DNA of 64,000 bases from Christensenella intestinihominis (lineage in GTDB: Bacteria > Bacillota > Clostridia > Christensenellales > Christensenellaceae). Position 1 is the first letter of the stretch. Every line of letters starts with the position of its first letter. A program made the position numbers and the translations under genes. The notes below the pieces were generated by a model, which ran no database searches, was not told the DNA's origin, and saw only the letters and a program-made list of their open reading frames with translations. Shown here piece after piece: positions 18,495-31,850 of the stretch. The stretch spans positions 333,146 to 397,145 of the forward strand of contig NZ_MAIQ01000001.1 of NCBI RefSeq assembly GCF_001678845.1, given 5' to 3'.

Positions 18495-18782
18495 TCAATC
18501 CACGACCTTGGGCACAGTGAAAAAGCCGTCTTCCTTTTCGGGCGCGTTCCGAAGCATTTCTTCCCGTTCCCATACCTTGCCCGGGACGTCTTCACGCACG
18601 ACGTTTTGCTGTTTCAGGATATACGAAGTCGGCTCGACGCCTTCCGTATCGAGCTCATTGAGCTTTTGCGCATGGCCCAGTATATCGTCTAAATTCTTCT
18701 GGAGCATCTTTTTCTTTTCCTCATCGAGACTGAGCATCGAGAGCGATGCAATCCTCTCGACTTCTTCCAATGTAACGCGCAT
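18495..18782 (-). CDS. gatC: Asp-tRNA(Asn)/Glu-tRNA(Gln) amidotransferase subunit C
   Basis: 95 residues. GatC is the small clamp that wraps GatA and GatB. The order VERIASLSMLSLDEEK, DDILGHAQKLNELDTEGVEPTSY and VREDVPGKVWEREEMLRNAPEKEDGFFTVPKVV spans the whole family. It is the first gene of the gat operon, 41 bases downstream of a good promoter. Confidence 0.95.
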   Translation of the reverse strand: MRVTLEEVERIASLSMLSLDEEKKKMLQKNLDDILGHAQKLNELDTEGVEPTSYILKQQNVVREDVPGKVWEREEMLRNAPEKEDGFFTVPKVVD

Positions 18783-18823
18783 ATGTTTTCCGTCCTTTTT
18801 TCATAGTAGTTCAATAATCATTT

Positions 18824-18852
18824 ATTATAGCATAAAACGCCGTAGCGGTGAA
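18824..18852 (-). promoter_or_regulatory. Promoter of the gatCAB operon
   Basis: TTCACC, 17 bases and TATAAT with extended -10 (TGCTATAAT). No T-box or other leader fits in the 41 bases before gatC. Confidence 0.72.
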
Positions 18853-18860
18853 TAGCTTAG

Positions 18861-18897
18861 AAAAAAACGGGGGGATAAACAACCGTTTATTCCCCGT
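18861..18897 (-). terminator. Terminator of the yerC-pcrA-ligA operon
   Basis: Minus-strand AACGGGGAATAAAC pairs with GTTTATCCCCCCGTT (one bulge) and is followed by T7. It lies 12 bases after the stop of the Cys-rich gene. Confidence 0.8.
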
Positions 18898-18909
18898 TCG
18901 TCCAAGCCC

Positions 18910-19299
18910 TTATTTCATAATACTTTCGAGCACTTCCGCAGCGCCCTCCACGACTTTCCCGCAGCGGCTGCCTTTCTCAAAATTCTCCTTGCGTACCTTG
19001 GTGCAAAATACGCTTCCGAATTTTTCCTTGAAACCGCTCATCATCGCATTGCATTTGGATTCGAGCGTTTCCGTCTGGTGCGCATTTGTTTCAATTTCTT
19101 TTGCGCTGATTGCGCCAATTCCGGCACATACGGCCCCGCATACGCTTCCGCACTGCATACCGCCGCCGAAGCCCCCGAACGCCTTCAGGCCCTCTTCATT
19201 GATTCCAAGCCCATACTCGTCGTTTGCCGCACGAATAATTGATTCCGCGCAGTTGCATCCCTTATGCTGATAATACTCCAACGCTCTTTCCTTTAGCAT
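18910..19299 (-). CDS. C_GCAxxG_C_C family redox protein
   Basis: 129 residues. The Cys pattern KGCNCAES (Cys near residue 15), QCGSVCGAVCAG, ESKCNAM, FCTKV and RCGKV matches the putative redox-active C_GCAxxG_C_C family (also called DUF1440-like split Cys proteins), found in anaerobes and often thought to bind Fe-S or heavy metal; no activity is proven. I took ATG at 19299, with AAGGAG 9 bases upstream, instead of an ATG 12 codons earlier inside ligA. It is last in the operon before the terminator. Confidence 0.78.
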   Translation of the reverse strand: MLKERALEYYQHKGCNCAESIIRAANDEYGLGINEEGLKAFGGFGGGMQCGSVCGAVCAGIGAISAKEIETNAHQTETLESKCNAMMSGFKEKFGSVFCTKVRKENFEKGSRCGKVVEGAAEVLESIMK

Positions 19300-19312
19300 G
19301 ATTCCATACTCC

Positions 19313-23465
<4,153 letters not shown>

Positions 23466-23470
23466 ATCAA

Positions 23471-23770
23471 TTATTCTCCCTTTTTCCCGTTTCTTTCAAG
23501 AACCTTACCATATCCGCCCGTTCCATAATTGAGGCAGCGGTTCACACGCGAAATTGTCGCGGTGGACGCCCCGGTCTTTTCCGCAATCGCATGGCAGGTG
23601 ATGCCGTCCTTCAGCATCTGCGCCACCTTATAACGCTGCGCGATTGCCGAAAGCTCCGCAACGGTACACAAATCCTCAAAAAACATGTAGCATTCTTCCT
23701 CGCTTTTGAGGGACAATACCGCCTTGAATAAAGTATCCAGTTCTTTTGACTTTAGTTTTGAATGATACAC
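23471..23770 (-). CDS. yerC: YerC-family TrpR-like transcriptional regulator
   Basis: 99 residues. YerC/YecD proteins share the Trp-repressor fold. SKELDTLFKAVLSLKSEEECYMFFEDLCT and the helix-turn-helix GITCHAIAEKTGASTATISRVNRCLNYG match the family closely. Similarity starts a few codons after GTG at 23770, which has GAGGTG 8 bases upstream; the frame is open 15 codons further but that part crosses the leader. In Bacillus yerC also precedes pcrA and ligA. The ligand and targets are unproven. A long inverted repeat at 23791-23824 sits just upstream. Confidence 0.88.
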   Translation of the reverse strand: MYHSKLKSKELDTLFKAVLSLKSEEECYMFFEDLCTVAELSAIAQRYKVAQMLKDGITCHAIAEKTGASTATISRVNRCLNYGTGGYGKVLERNGKKGE

Positions 23771-23790
23771 TTGAAAACACCTCGCAATGC

Positions 23791-23824
23791 AAAATGTAGG
23801 CATATTTTTATACACCTACATTTT
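23791..23824 (-). repeat. 10-bp inverted repeat upstream of yerC
   Basis: AAAATGTAGG and CCTACATTTT form perfect arms around an AT-rich 14-base centre containing TATAAA. It lies 21 bases before the yerC start in the promoter region, where an autoregulatory operator would be expected. It is not followed by a T-run and is not a terminator. Confidence 0.7.
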
Positions 23825-23852
23825 AGCACATTACTATGCGAAAAAAAAGCGA

Positions 23853-26294
23853 TCAGTCAAAGATGTTCTTATACAGCAGCTTTACATCGTTTCCCATCAC
23901 GGCAAGAATCACCTGTTCTCCCCGCGTGTTGCGCGCCCCCGCCGGAATGCTGTCTGTGGAAACTTTGCTGAGGTCGCCCGATTTCTGCACTCCGGTCACG
24001 GTTGAAATCTTATCGATCAGGAGCGCCCCTATCACCTGCCGCCCGGAAGCCTCCGAAAGCTGGTAGGACTTAAGGCCTTTTCCGTTCCGCCCCTGCTCCT
24101 CGAATTCGGCAACCGGCGTCCGCTTTGCATATCCCTTTTCCGTCATCAGCAGGATGTCGCCTTCCTGGCCGTTTTCGATTTGCTCTGCAAATACAACCCT
24201 GGCATGCTTTCCGAGTTTCACGGCGCCGACGCCCTTTCCGCTCCTGCCCATCACGGATATTTCGCTCTTGCGGATATTGATGGACATGCCGTCCGATGTA
24301 ATAAAAATCATATTTTCCACATCCGGCACATTGGGCTTTGCATAGATGAGCGTATCGCCTTCCTTCAGGCCGCAGGCCATGATTTTGGATTTTTTGACGT
24401 CAAACTCTTCCATCTGCGTCGCTTTCACCAATCCGTTTGCGGTTGCGAAATACATCAGCTTACTCTCAAAATCGTCCTTTGTCAGGATATTCAAAATCTC
24501 TTCATCGGCATCCACCCCGGAGACCAGCGCGTTGATCGATTTCCCCGCATCCTTCATACGTGCTTCCGGAACAGACGTAACAGGCAGAATCATCATATTG
24601 CCTTTGTTGGTAAACAGGTAAAGCTTCCCCGACGTATCGGTGGGCACCAGCAATACCGGCTGGAGCTTTTCTTCCAGCTCGCCCGTCTCCATCCCCTTTT
24701 GCAGCGCTTTTGGCGACATACGCTTAAGATTACCGCCGCGCGTCAGGATCACGGTGCATTCTTCCACCACCATGAACTCGCTCTCGTCTATCTCGATATG
24801 CGCCTGCTCCTCTTTCATGAGCTGTGTGCGCCGCTTATCCGCATATTTTTCCTTCACCGCCAAAAGTTCCCCGCGGATGACTTCCAAAAGCTTGGCTTCG
24901 GAACCCAGGATAGAGCGCAAATATTTGATCAGCGCCACAACCTCTTTATATTCATTTTCCAGGAGCTCGACCTCAAGGTTGGTAAGGCGTGCGAGCCGCA
25001 TATCGAGGATTGCCTGCGCCTGTACCCCGGTGAGGTTGAATTCTTTCATCAGCCGGTGTTTCGCCTCGTCTGAATTTTTCGAGGAACGAATGATCCGGAT
25101 CACCCGGTCAATATTTTTTACCGCGATAATCAGGCCAAGCAGGATGTGTTCCCGCTTTTCGGCCTTCTCAAGATCAAACTGCGTCCGGCGCGTAATCACA
25201 TTTTTCTGGTGCCGGATATAATGGTCGATAATCGGCAGCAGGCCGAGCTGCTTGGGCGAACCGTCCGCAATCACCATCATGTTGATTCCGAAGGTCGTCT
25301 GAAGGTCCGTATACTTGAACAGCAGGTTCAGGATTTTTTCCGGATCATGGCCTTTTTTAACCTCTACCACCGCCCGGATTCCCTCCCGGTCGGATTCGTC
25401 GCGGATATCGTCGATCCCGGCAAAAAGCTCCTTCCTGTTCTCGCTTACCGCAAGAATTTTTTCCAGCATTGCAGATTTACGGACTTCATAAGGAATCTCC
25501 GTGATTACGATCAGGCTCTTTCCGTTTTTTGTTTTTTCGATGTGCGTCTTCGCGCGCATCTGTATCTTGCCTTTTCCGGTTTCATACGCCTGTTTCAGAC
25601 CGTCACCGCCGAGGAGATATCCGCCCGTCGGAAAATCGGGCGCCTTGATATGCTTCATCACGTCCGCAAGGCTGCATTCCGGGTTTTCGATGCGCGCGAT
25701 TACCCCGTCGATCACTTCTCCAAGGTTATGCGGTGGAATGTTGGTCGCAAGGCCTACCGCAATTCCGGACGACCCGTTTACAAGCAGGTTCGGATAACGT
25801 GCCGGAAGCATATCCGGCTCACGCTCCGTATCGTCGAAATTCGGCCGGAACGGTACCGTATCCTTACCCAAATCCCGCAGCATCTCAAGGGCCAGCGGTG
25901 AAAGCCGCGCCTCCGTATAACGCATCGCCGCGGCGCTGTCGCCATCCGGCGAGCCAAAGTTCCCATGACCGTCCACGAGCGGCATACGCATCGCATAAGG
26001 CTGCGCAAGACGCACCATTGCGTCATAGACGCTGGTGTCGCCATGCGGATGATATTTACCAAGGGCCTCGCCGACGATCCTCGCCGACTTTTTATAGGGC
26101 TTATCCGGCAGGATGCCAAGGTCATACATCGTATACAAAATACGCCTCTGCACCGGCTTGAGGCCGTCTTCCACGCGCGGAAGCGCACGCTCCATCGTGA
26201 CATACTCCGCATATGTGATAAAGGAGGTATGCATGACCTCGTCCAAAGCCGCATCAATAATCTCTTCGTTGTAATTAATTTGTTTCGATTTCAT
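23853..26294 (-). CDS. Type II topoisomerase subunit A (GyrA/ParC family)
   Basis: 813 residues. Breakage-reunion subunit of a gyrase or topoisomerase IV. The active-site Tyr126 is in [11 protein letters not shown]; the winged-helix region has [20 protein letters not shown], in which the position equal to E. coli GyrA Ser83 is Thr87 and Asp91 is kept. The C-terminal beta-pinwheel has six repeats. The GyrA box, QRRGGKG in true gyrases, reads QGRNGKG (734-740), so negative supercoiling cannot be assumed. The start overlaps the B-subunit gene by 20 bases. I leave the symbol open between gyrA and parC. Confidence 0.9.
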   Translation of the reverse strand: MKSKQINYNEEIIDAALDEVMHTSFITYAEYVTMERALPRVEDGLKPVQRRILYTMYDLGILPDKPYKKSARIVGEALGKYHPHGDTSVYDAMVRLAQPYAMRMPLVDGHGNFGSPDGDSAAAMRYTEARLSPLALEMLRDLGKDTVPFRPNFDDTEREPDMLPARYPNLLVNGSSGIAVGLATNIPPHNLGEVIDGVIARIENPECSLADVMKHIKAPDFPTGGYLLGGDGLKQAYETGKGKIQMRAKTHIEKTKNGKSLIVITEIPYEVRKSAMLEKILAVSENRKELFAGIDDIRDESDREGIRAVVEVKKGHDPEKILNLLFKYTDLQTTFGINMMVIADGSPKQLGLLPIIDHYIRHQKNVITRRTQFDLEKAEKREHILLGLIIAVKNIDRVIRIIRSSKNSDEAKHRLMKEFNLTGVQAQAILDMRLARLTNLEVELLENEYKEVVALIKYLRSILGSEAKLLEVIRGELLAVKEKYADKRRTQLMKEEQAHIEIDESEFMVVEECTVILTRGGNLKRMSPKALQKGMETGELEEKLQPVLLVPTDTSGKLYLFTNKGNMMILPVTSVPEARMKDAGKSINALVSGVDADEEILNILTKDDFESKLMYFATANGLVKATQMEEFDVKKSKIMACGLKEGDTLIYAKPNVPDVENMIFITSDGMSINIRKSEISVMGRSGKGVGAVKLGKHARVVFAEQIENGQEGDILLMTEKGYAKRTPVAEFEEQGRNGKGLKSYQLSEASGRQVIGALLIDKISTVTGVQKSGDLSKVSTDSIPAGARNTRGEQVILAVMGNDVKLLYKNIFD

Positions 26295-28248
26295 GCTGCA
26301 CTACCTCGAAATTATCCTGTTTATTGAAATTCGCGTGTTCGGCGATATATTGTTTACGCGGCTCCACGTTATCCCCCATCAGCGTGGTCACAATCTGCTC
26401 CACATCCGCAAGGTCGTCGATTGTCACACGGATCAGGGAGCGTTTTTCAGGGTCCATCGTCGTATCCCAAAGCTGCTCCGGGTTCATTTCCCCAAGTCCC
26501 TTATACCGCTGCACCGTATAGCCGCGGCCGATTTTTGACTTGGCGGCTTCCAGCTGTTCTTCATTGTAGGCATACAGCACCTTGCTTCCCTTGGCAATTT
26601 TATAAAGGGGCGGCCGCCCAATATAAAGGTGCCCGTCGGTAATCAGCTCTTTGAAGTAGCGGTAAAAGAACGTAATCAGGATCGCGCGGATATGCCCGCC
26701 GTCCTGGTCCGCATCCGCGAGGATAATTACCTTGTTATATTTAATATTGTTGATATTGAAGCTGTCATCAAACCCGGCCCCAAGCGCAGTAATGATCGAG
26801 CGGAACTCCTCGTTGGCAAGCACCTGGTCGACACGTTTTTTCTCCACATTCAAGGGTTTCCCGCGCAGCGGCAAAATTGCCTGAAAACGGCGGTCGCGTC
26901 CCTGTTTGGCGCTCCCGCCGGCACTGTCGCCCTCGACGATGAACAGTTCGTTCAGCTCCGGTTTCCGGCCCGTACAGGCGGAAAGTTTCCCCACGAGCGG
27001 CGAACTCTCCAGCTTACTTTTGGCGCGCTCCATTTTCTTTGCCTTGCGCGCCGCTTCACGTACGCGTGCCGCTCCCACGGCCTTTTCCAATATCTTCGTG
27101 CAAATTTGGGTGTTATTCAAATCTGCCATAAACGCCGAAAGCTTCTCGGTAACGACTGCTTCCACGGCAACCCGCGCTTCCGCATTTCCCAGCTTGGTCT
27201 TTGTTTGCCCTTCAAACTGCACATTTTTCATTTTGATATTAACGACCGCGCACAGGCCTTCCCGAAAATCGTCCCCCGTAAGGTTCGCTTCCTTCTCTTT
27301 CAAAAGGTTATTGCTGCGCGCATAATCGTTCATCACCTTGGTAAGCGCGGTTTTAAAGCCTGTTTCATGCATACCGCCCTCTGTGGTCGGAATATTGTTT
27401 ACATAGGAAAAGATACTTTCCGTATAGCTTGAATTGTATTGCATGGCAATACTGACCACAATATCCCGCTTCACTCCCTCAAGGAGGATTGGCGCCGCAT
27501 GGAGCGGAGTTTTGTCTTTGTTCAGGTAGAGAACAAAGTCCACAATTCCTCCCGTATATTCAAAGGTCTCCTTGCGGGGACGCCCGCCTGTCATCTGCCT
27601 CTCGTCAAAAAGCGTAATATTCAGCCCCTTGGTCAAAAACGCCAACTCACGGAGGCGGCGTCTTACCACGTCGAACTGAAAATCGATGGTATCAAAAATC
27701 GTATCATCCGGAAGAAAGGTGATTTTAGACCCCTTTTTCCGCGTTTCCCCGATTTCCTTTAAAGGAGCAACCGGTTTTCCGACCTGCATTTTTCCTTTCA
27801 GATCAGCTTCCGTCACATATTTTTGATAATAAATTTTTCCATTTTGATAAACTTCCACTTCGAGCCATTTGGAGAGCGCATTAACCACCGATGCGCCGAC
27901 GCCGTGCAGCCCGCCCGAATAGGCATAGTTTTCATTGTTGAACTTGCCGCCTGCATGAAGCTGGGTGAACACCACCTCCACGCCCGATATTTTGAGTTCC
28001 GGGTGAAGCCCGGTGGGGATGCCCCGCCCGTTGTCTTCCACCGAGATTGAATTATCCGGATGAATTGTCACGATAAGCTTATTCGCGTAACCGTTTGCCG
28101 CTTCGTCAATTCCGTTGTCTACAATTTCCCACAAAAGATGATGAAGCCCGCGTGAGCTTGTCGTGCCAATATACATTCCGGGACGGCGGCGAACCGCGTC
28201 AAGCCCTTCCAGAACCTGAATATCCCCCGCCGTATATGTCTTTGACAT
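26275..28248 (-). CDS. Type II topoisomerase subunit B (GyrB/ParE family)
   Basis: 657 residues. ATPase subunit of the enzyme above. The GHKL ATPase domain has [22 protein letters not shown] and [15 protein letters not shown]; the TOPRIM domain has [16 protein letters not shown] and [13 protein letters not shown] with the metal-binding acids. The tail [23 protein letters not shown] is typical. The frame is open 24 codons further upstream, but [28 protein letters not shown] begins at ATG 28248 with GGAGG 9 bases before. B then A in one operon is common for both gyrase and topoisomerase IV pairs. Confidence 0.9.
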   Translation of the reverse strand: MSKTYTAGDIQVLEGLDAVRRRPGMYIGTTSSRGLHHLLWEIVDNGIDEAANGYANKLIVTIHPDNSISVEDNGRGIPTGLHPELKISGVEVVFTQLHAGGKFNNENYAYSGGLHGVGASVVNALSKWLEVEVYQNGKIYYQKYVTEADLKGKMQVGKPVAPLKEIGETRKKGSKITFLPDDTIFDTIDFQFDVVRRRLRELAFLTKGLNITLFDERQMTGGRPRKETFEYTGGIVDFVLYLNKDKTPLHAAPILLEGVKRDIVVSIAMQYNSSYTESIFSYVNNIPTTEGGMHETGFKTALTKVMNDYARSNNLLKEKEANLTGDDFREGLCAVVNIKMKNVQFEGQTKTKLGNAEARVAVEAVVTEKLSAFMADLNNTQICTKILEKAVGAARVREAARKAKKMERAKSKLESSPLVGKLSACTGRKPELNELFIVEGDSAGGSAKQGRDRRFQAILPLRGKPLNVEKKRVDQVLANEEFRSIITALGAGFDDSFNINNIKYNKVIILADADQDGGHIRAILITFFYRYFKELITDGHLYIGRPPLYKIAKGSKVLYAYNEEQLEAAKSKIGRGYTVQRYKGLGEMNPEQLWDTTMDPEKRSLIRVTIDDLADVEQIVTTLMGDNVEPRKQYIAEHANFNKQDNFEVVQHEIETN

Positions 28249-28287
28249 AACCTTTCCTCCACAACATTTATGTATACATACTGTAAT

Positions 28288-28316
28288 ATTATATAACAGG
28301 CCACAAAATATAGCAA
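28288..28316 (-). promoter_or_regulatory. Promoter of the topoisomerase pair
   Basis: TTGCTA, 17 bases, TATAAT, placed 40 bases upstream of the B-subunit start, directly after the clpX terminator. Confidence 0.75.
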
Positions 28317-28318
28317 AC

Positions 28319-28348
28319 AAAAAAAGAACGGGAGCACGGCTCCCGTTC
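28319..28348 (-). terminator. Terminator of the tig-clpP-clpX operon
   Basis: Minus-strand GAACGGGAG / CTCCCGTTC stem with a CCGTG loop, followed by T7. Confidence 0.88.
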
Positions 28349-28365
28349 TTCCCGCTTTATTCCCT

Positions 28366-29643
28366 TCAGGAAGCGGTTTCTTCCTTTTTCCTTGCCTTGG
28401 GCAGCGCTGGTTTTTCACCCATTACCAGCATCGGTTTCTGGGAATCAATCGTCTCTTTGGTAATGACGCATTTCAAAACATCGTTCCTCGACGGCAGATC
28501 ATACATAATATCCATCATGGAGGATTCAATGATACTGCGCAGCCCCCGCGCGCCTGTTTTTTGCTCGATTGCAAGCTTTGCAACCTCTTTCAGCGCCTCG
28601 TCTTCAAATTCGAGCTCTACGCCGTCTATCTCAAACAGCTTTCTATACTGCTTAGTAAGCGCATTTTTAGGCTTCTTAAGGATTTCCACCAACGCCTTCT
28701 CATCCAGCGACTGCAGGTTTACGACCACCGGCAAACGGCCTACGAATTCCGGGATTAAGCCGAATTTCAACAGGTCTTCCGTTTGTAATTGCCCAAGGAG
28801 GGCACTGATATCCTTTTCCTGCTTGCTCTTTACATCGGCGCCAAAGCCCATCGCCTTTTTTCCAATACGGCTTTCGATGATCGAATCGAGCCCGTCAAAC
28901 GCTCCGCCGCAAATAAACAGGATGTTCGTCGTATCAATTTGCAGAAAATCCTGATGCGGATGCTTCCGTCCGCCCTGCGGAGGAACACTGGCAACCGTCC
29001 CTTCAAGAATCTTCAGCAACGCCTGCTGCACACCCTCGCCGGATACATCCCGGGTAATTGAGGGGTTATCCGTTTTGCGGGCGATCTTATCGATTTCGTC
29101 CACATAGATAATTCCCTTCTGCGCGCGCTCAATATCAAAATCTGCGGCCTGGATAAGTTTCAGCAGAATGTTTTCCACATCCTCGCCCACATATCCCGCC
29201 TCGGTAAGCGACGTTGCATCCGCGATTGCAAACGGAACATTCAATATCCGCGCAAGCGTCTGTGCAAGCAACGTTTTTCCGCTTCCCGTCGGTCCCAGCA
29301 TCAGGATGTTGCTCTTCTGGACTTCCGTTTCATCCTCGCCGGATTCCGCATTAATTCTTTTATAGTGATTGTACACCGCCACTGCCAAATACTTCTTGGC
29401 TTTATCCTGGCCGATCACATAATCGTTCAGCGTATCCACAATCTCCGACGGCTTCGGAATTTCTTTCAGCTCAAATTTAGCCGCTTCCTTAAACTCCTCA
29501 TCGATGATTTCCCGGCACAATTCCACGCACTCGTCGCAGATATATACGCCGGGTCCGGCTACAAGCCTGCGCACCTCATCCTGCGTTTTGCCGCAGAATG
29601 TGCACTTGATCTGGCCGTCGCCGTCATTATAATTATCATACAT
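28366..29643 (-). CDS. clpX: ATP-dependent Clp protease ATP-binding subunit ClpX
   Basis: 425 residues. ClpX unfolds proteins and feeds them to ClpP. An N-terminal zinc domain ([14 protein letters not shown] and CDECVELC, four Cys) is followed by the AAA+ module: [15 protein letters not shown] (Walker A), [13 protein letters not shown] (Walker B), and RGLRSIIE (sensor 2). The IGF loop that docks on ClpP corresponds to [12 protein letters not shown]. Transcribed after clpP, which fits a single protease operon with trigger factor first. Confidence 0.97.
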   Translation of the reverse strand: MYDNYNDGDGQIKCTFCGKTQDEVRRLVAGPGVYICDECVELCREIIDEEFKEAAKFELKEIPKPSEIVDTLNDYVIGQDKAKKYLAVAVYNHYKRINAESGEDETEVQKSNILMLGPTGSGKTLLAQTLARILNVPFAIADATSLTEAGYVGEDVENILLKLIQAADFDIERAQKGIIYVDEIDKIARKTDNPSITRDVSGEGVQQALLKILEGTVASVPPQGGRKHPHQDFLQIDTTNILFICGGAFDGLDSIIESRIGKKAMGFGADVKSKQEKDISALLGQLQTEDLLKFGLIPEFVGRLPVVVNLQSLDEKALVEILKKPKNALTKQYRKLFEIDGVELEFEDEALKEVAKLAIEQKTGARGLRSIIESSMMDIMYDLPSRNDVLKCVITKETIDSQKPMLVMGEKPALPKARKKEETAS

Positions 29644-29662
29644 ACTTTATTCACCTCTGACG

Positions 29663-30244
29663 CTATTTCGCAGGAATGATCTCGTCGATAATCCCGTATT
29701 CCAAGGCCTCTTCCGAGGTCATGAAATAATCGCGTTCGACATCTTTCTGCACTTTTTTCAGCGTCTGTCCAGTTCGTTCACTTAAAATCTTGCTCATCTT
29801 TTCTTTGATCGCAACAATGCGCTGCGCATGGATGGCAATATCGGTTGCCTGCCCCTGCGTACCGCCAAGCGGCTGGTGAATCATAATCTCACTGTTCGGC
29901 AGCGCTTTGCGTTTGCCCTTCTGGCCCGCCGCCATCAAAAACGCTCCCATGGAAGCCGCCATGCCGATGCAGATGGTGCTTACATCGCACTTAATATACT
30001 GCATGGTATCGTAAATCGCCATCCCGGCCGTAATCGAACCGCCGGGGCTGTTGATGTACAGGTAAATATCTTTATCGGGGTCTTCCGCTTCCAGGAAAAT
30101 AAGCTGCGCCACTACGAGGTTGGCAACAGTGTCGTCGATTTCCCCGGACAGGAAGATAATCCTATCCCTTAATAAGCGGGAAAAAATGTCATACGACCGT
30201 TCTCCCCGGTTCGTCTGTTCTACCACAATTGGTACTAAGCTCAT
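29663..30244 (-). CDS. clpP: ATP-dependent Clp protease proteolytic subunit
   Basis: 193 residues. ClpP is the barrel-shaped serine peptidase. Catalytic Ser is in [12 protein letters not shown], His in [12 protein letters not shown] and Asp in KDVERDYFM. The family start [19 protein letters not shown] is at ATG 30244, with AAGGAGG 7 bases upstream; an open stretch of 14 codons before it is not part of the protein. Confidence 0.97.
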   Translation of the reverse strand: MSLVPIVVEQTNRGERSYDIFSRLLRDRIIFLSGEIDDTVANLVVAQLIFLEAEDPDKDIYLYINSPGGSITAGMAIYDTMQYIKCDVSTICIGMAASMGAFLMAAGQKGKRKALPNSEIMIHQPLGGTQGQATDIAIHAQRIVAIKEKMSKILSERTGQTLKKVQKDVERDYFMTSEEALEYGIIDEIIPAK

Positions 30245-30295
30245 AAAATAACCTCCTTGCTGCACATGCCCGAGGGCTGCGTGCATAGAAAATTG

Positions 30296-31726
30296 TTATT
30301 CCTTTGCAGCTTTCGGTTTGTCAGCATCTTTCTCTTTTTCTGCCGTTTTCTTAGCTGCTTTTTTATCGGAATCCTTGGCAGGTTCTTCTTTTGTGCTGTC
30401 TTTTGAAGCCTTCTTCTTTTCAGCTGCTTCCTTTTTCGGATCGACCTCTTCAATCTCCGCCTTGGAGACAAGGTAATCAAACAGTTGTTCCATCGCAACG
30501 CGCTCTTTGAAATAATCGATTTCCTGCGTGCTCATGGTATCCTTGAATTCCTGCACGGTCTTGTTCGCGTCCTTTGCGAGTTCTTCGTACTTTTTCTCGA
30601 TATCCTCTTCTGTAGGATCGATCTCGAGTTTTTTCAGGAGCGCTTCCACAGCCAAACGCATACGCACCTGCTCCTGCGCACTTTCCCTGTAATCGTTCCG
30701 CAGGTCCTGCATTGTCTTGCCCATATATTTCAGGTAATCTTCAATCTTCATACCCTGGTACATCAGCTGGTAAGACATCTGCTGAATTTGATAATCAATC
30801 TGGTCGTCGACCATTACGTCGGGAATCTCTACTTTGATTCCTTTTGCCACGGCTTCAAGCAGTTGGTTCTCCATTTCCGCTTTTGCGCGCATATCCGCAC
30901 GTTCCTGCAACTTTTTCTTAACGTCTTTCTTGTAATCCGCAAGCGTATCAAATTCTGAAACATCCTGCGCAAAATCATCGTCAAGCTCGGGCAGTTCTTT
31001 TTCTTTTACCGCCTTCAGCGTAATTGCAAATACCGCGTCTTTTCCTGCAAACTCGGGCGTGTAGTCGTCCGGGAATTTTACATTAATATCCTTTTCGTCC
31101 CCGGCCTTCATGCCGACAATCTGTTCCTCAAACCCGGGGATAAAGCGTCCCTCGCCTAAGACGAGCGTCTGGTCTTCCGCCGCTCCGCCTTCAAATTTCA
31201 CTCCGTCGATACTACCGACGAAATCAAGCAAAACAGTGTCGCCATTTTTGGAAGCACGCTCTACTTCAACCCATCTTGCATTCTGTTCGCGCGTTTTTTC
31301 AATTTCGGCGTCAACATCTTTTGCCGTAATTTTTTCTACCGGTTTCTTTACTTTGATGCCTTCATATTTTCCAAGCTTCACAACCGGTTTCAAAACTACG
31401 GTAGCCGTTACCACCACACCGTCTTTCTGGTCGATGCTCAAAACGTCGTATTCCGGCCTTGAAACCACATCCAGTTCATGCTCCTTGACTGCATCGAGAT
31501 ATGCCTGCGGAATAATCTCATCCAACGCATCTTCATAAAACACCTGAGGGCCGTAAAAGTTTTCGACCATCTTCCGCGGTGCCTTTCCTTTCCGGAATCC
31601 GGGAATGTTGAATTTCCCCTTTAATTTCTGATACGCTTTTGAAATCCCTTCCTCAAATTTATCAGCGGAAACATTCAATTCCAGTTTCGCTTTGTTTCCT
31701 TCCAGCGTCTCTAATTTAGCAGCCAT
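30296..31726 (-). CDS. tig: Trigger factor, ribosome-associated chaperone
   Basis: 476 residues. Trigger factor binds at the ribosome exit and has peptidyl-prolyl isomerase activity. The ribosome-binding loop GFRKGKAPRKMVE lies near residue 45; the FKBP domain spans about 155-240 (NGDTVLLDFVGSIDGVKFEGG, IPGFEEQIVGMKAGDEKDI); the C-terminal chaperone arms follow. The last 45-50 residues are a Lys/Ala/Glu/Asp-rich low-complexity tail not found in most trigger factors. ATG at 31726 has AGGAGG 6 bases upstream and is preferred over an ATG two codons earlier that directly abuts it. Confidence 0.95.
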   Translation of the reverse strand: MAAKLETLEGNKAKLELNVSADKFEEGISKAYQKLKGKFNIPGFRKGKAPRKMVENFYGPQVFYEDALDEIIPQAYLDAVKEHELDVVSRPEYDVLSIDQKDGVVVTATVVLKPVVKLGKYEGIKVKKPVEKITAKDVDAEIEKTREQNARWVEVERASKNGDTVLLDFVGSIDGVKFEGGAAEDQTLVLGEGRFIPGFEEQIVGMKAGDEKDINVKFPDDYTPEFAGKDAVFAITLKAVKEKELPELDDDFAQDVSEFDTLADYKKDVKKKLQERADMRAKAEMENQLLEAVAKGIKVEIPDVMVDDQIDYQIQQMSYQLMYQGMKIEDYLKYMGKTMQDLRNDYRESAQEQVRMRLAVEALLKKLEIDPTEEDIEKKYEELAKDANKTVQEFKDTMSTQEIDYFKERVAMEQLFDYLVSKAEIEEVDPKKEAAEKKKASKDSTKEEPAKDSDKKAAKKTAEKEKDADKPKAAKE

Positions 31727-31781
31727 TTTCATCCTCCTAGATTGTTTCAAAACTATAAAATTGCAGAACAATACAGAGAAT

Positions 31782-31810
31782 AGTATACTATATTTATAAC
31801 CCGTACGCAA
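31782..31810 (-). promoter_or_regulatory. Promoter of tig-clpP-clpX
   Basis: TTGCGT, 17 bases, TATACT, 55 bases upstream of the tig start. No CIRCE or CtsR-like heptad repeat is visible near it, so heat control is not indicated. Confidence 0.65.
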
Positions 31811-31850
31811 TACGAATTAACAGATATATTTCTTCCCCGAAAGCTCTGTT

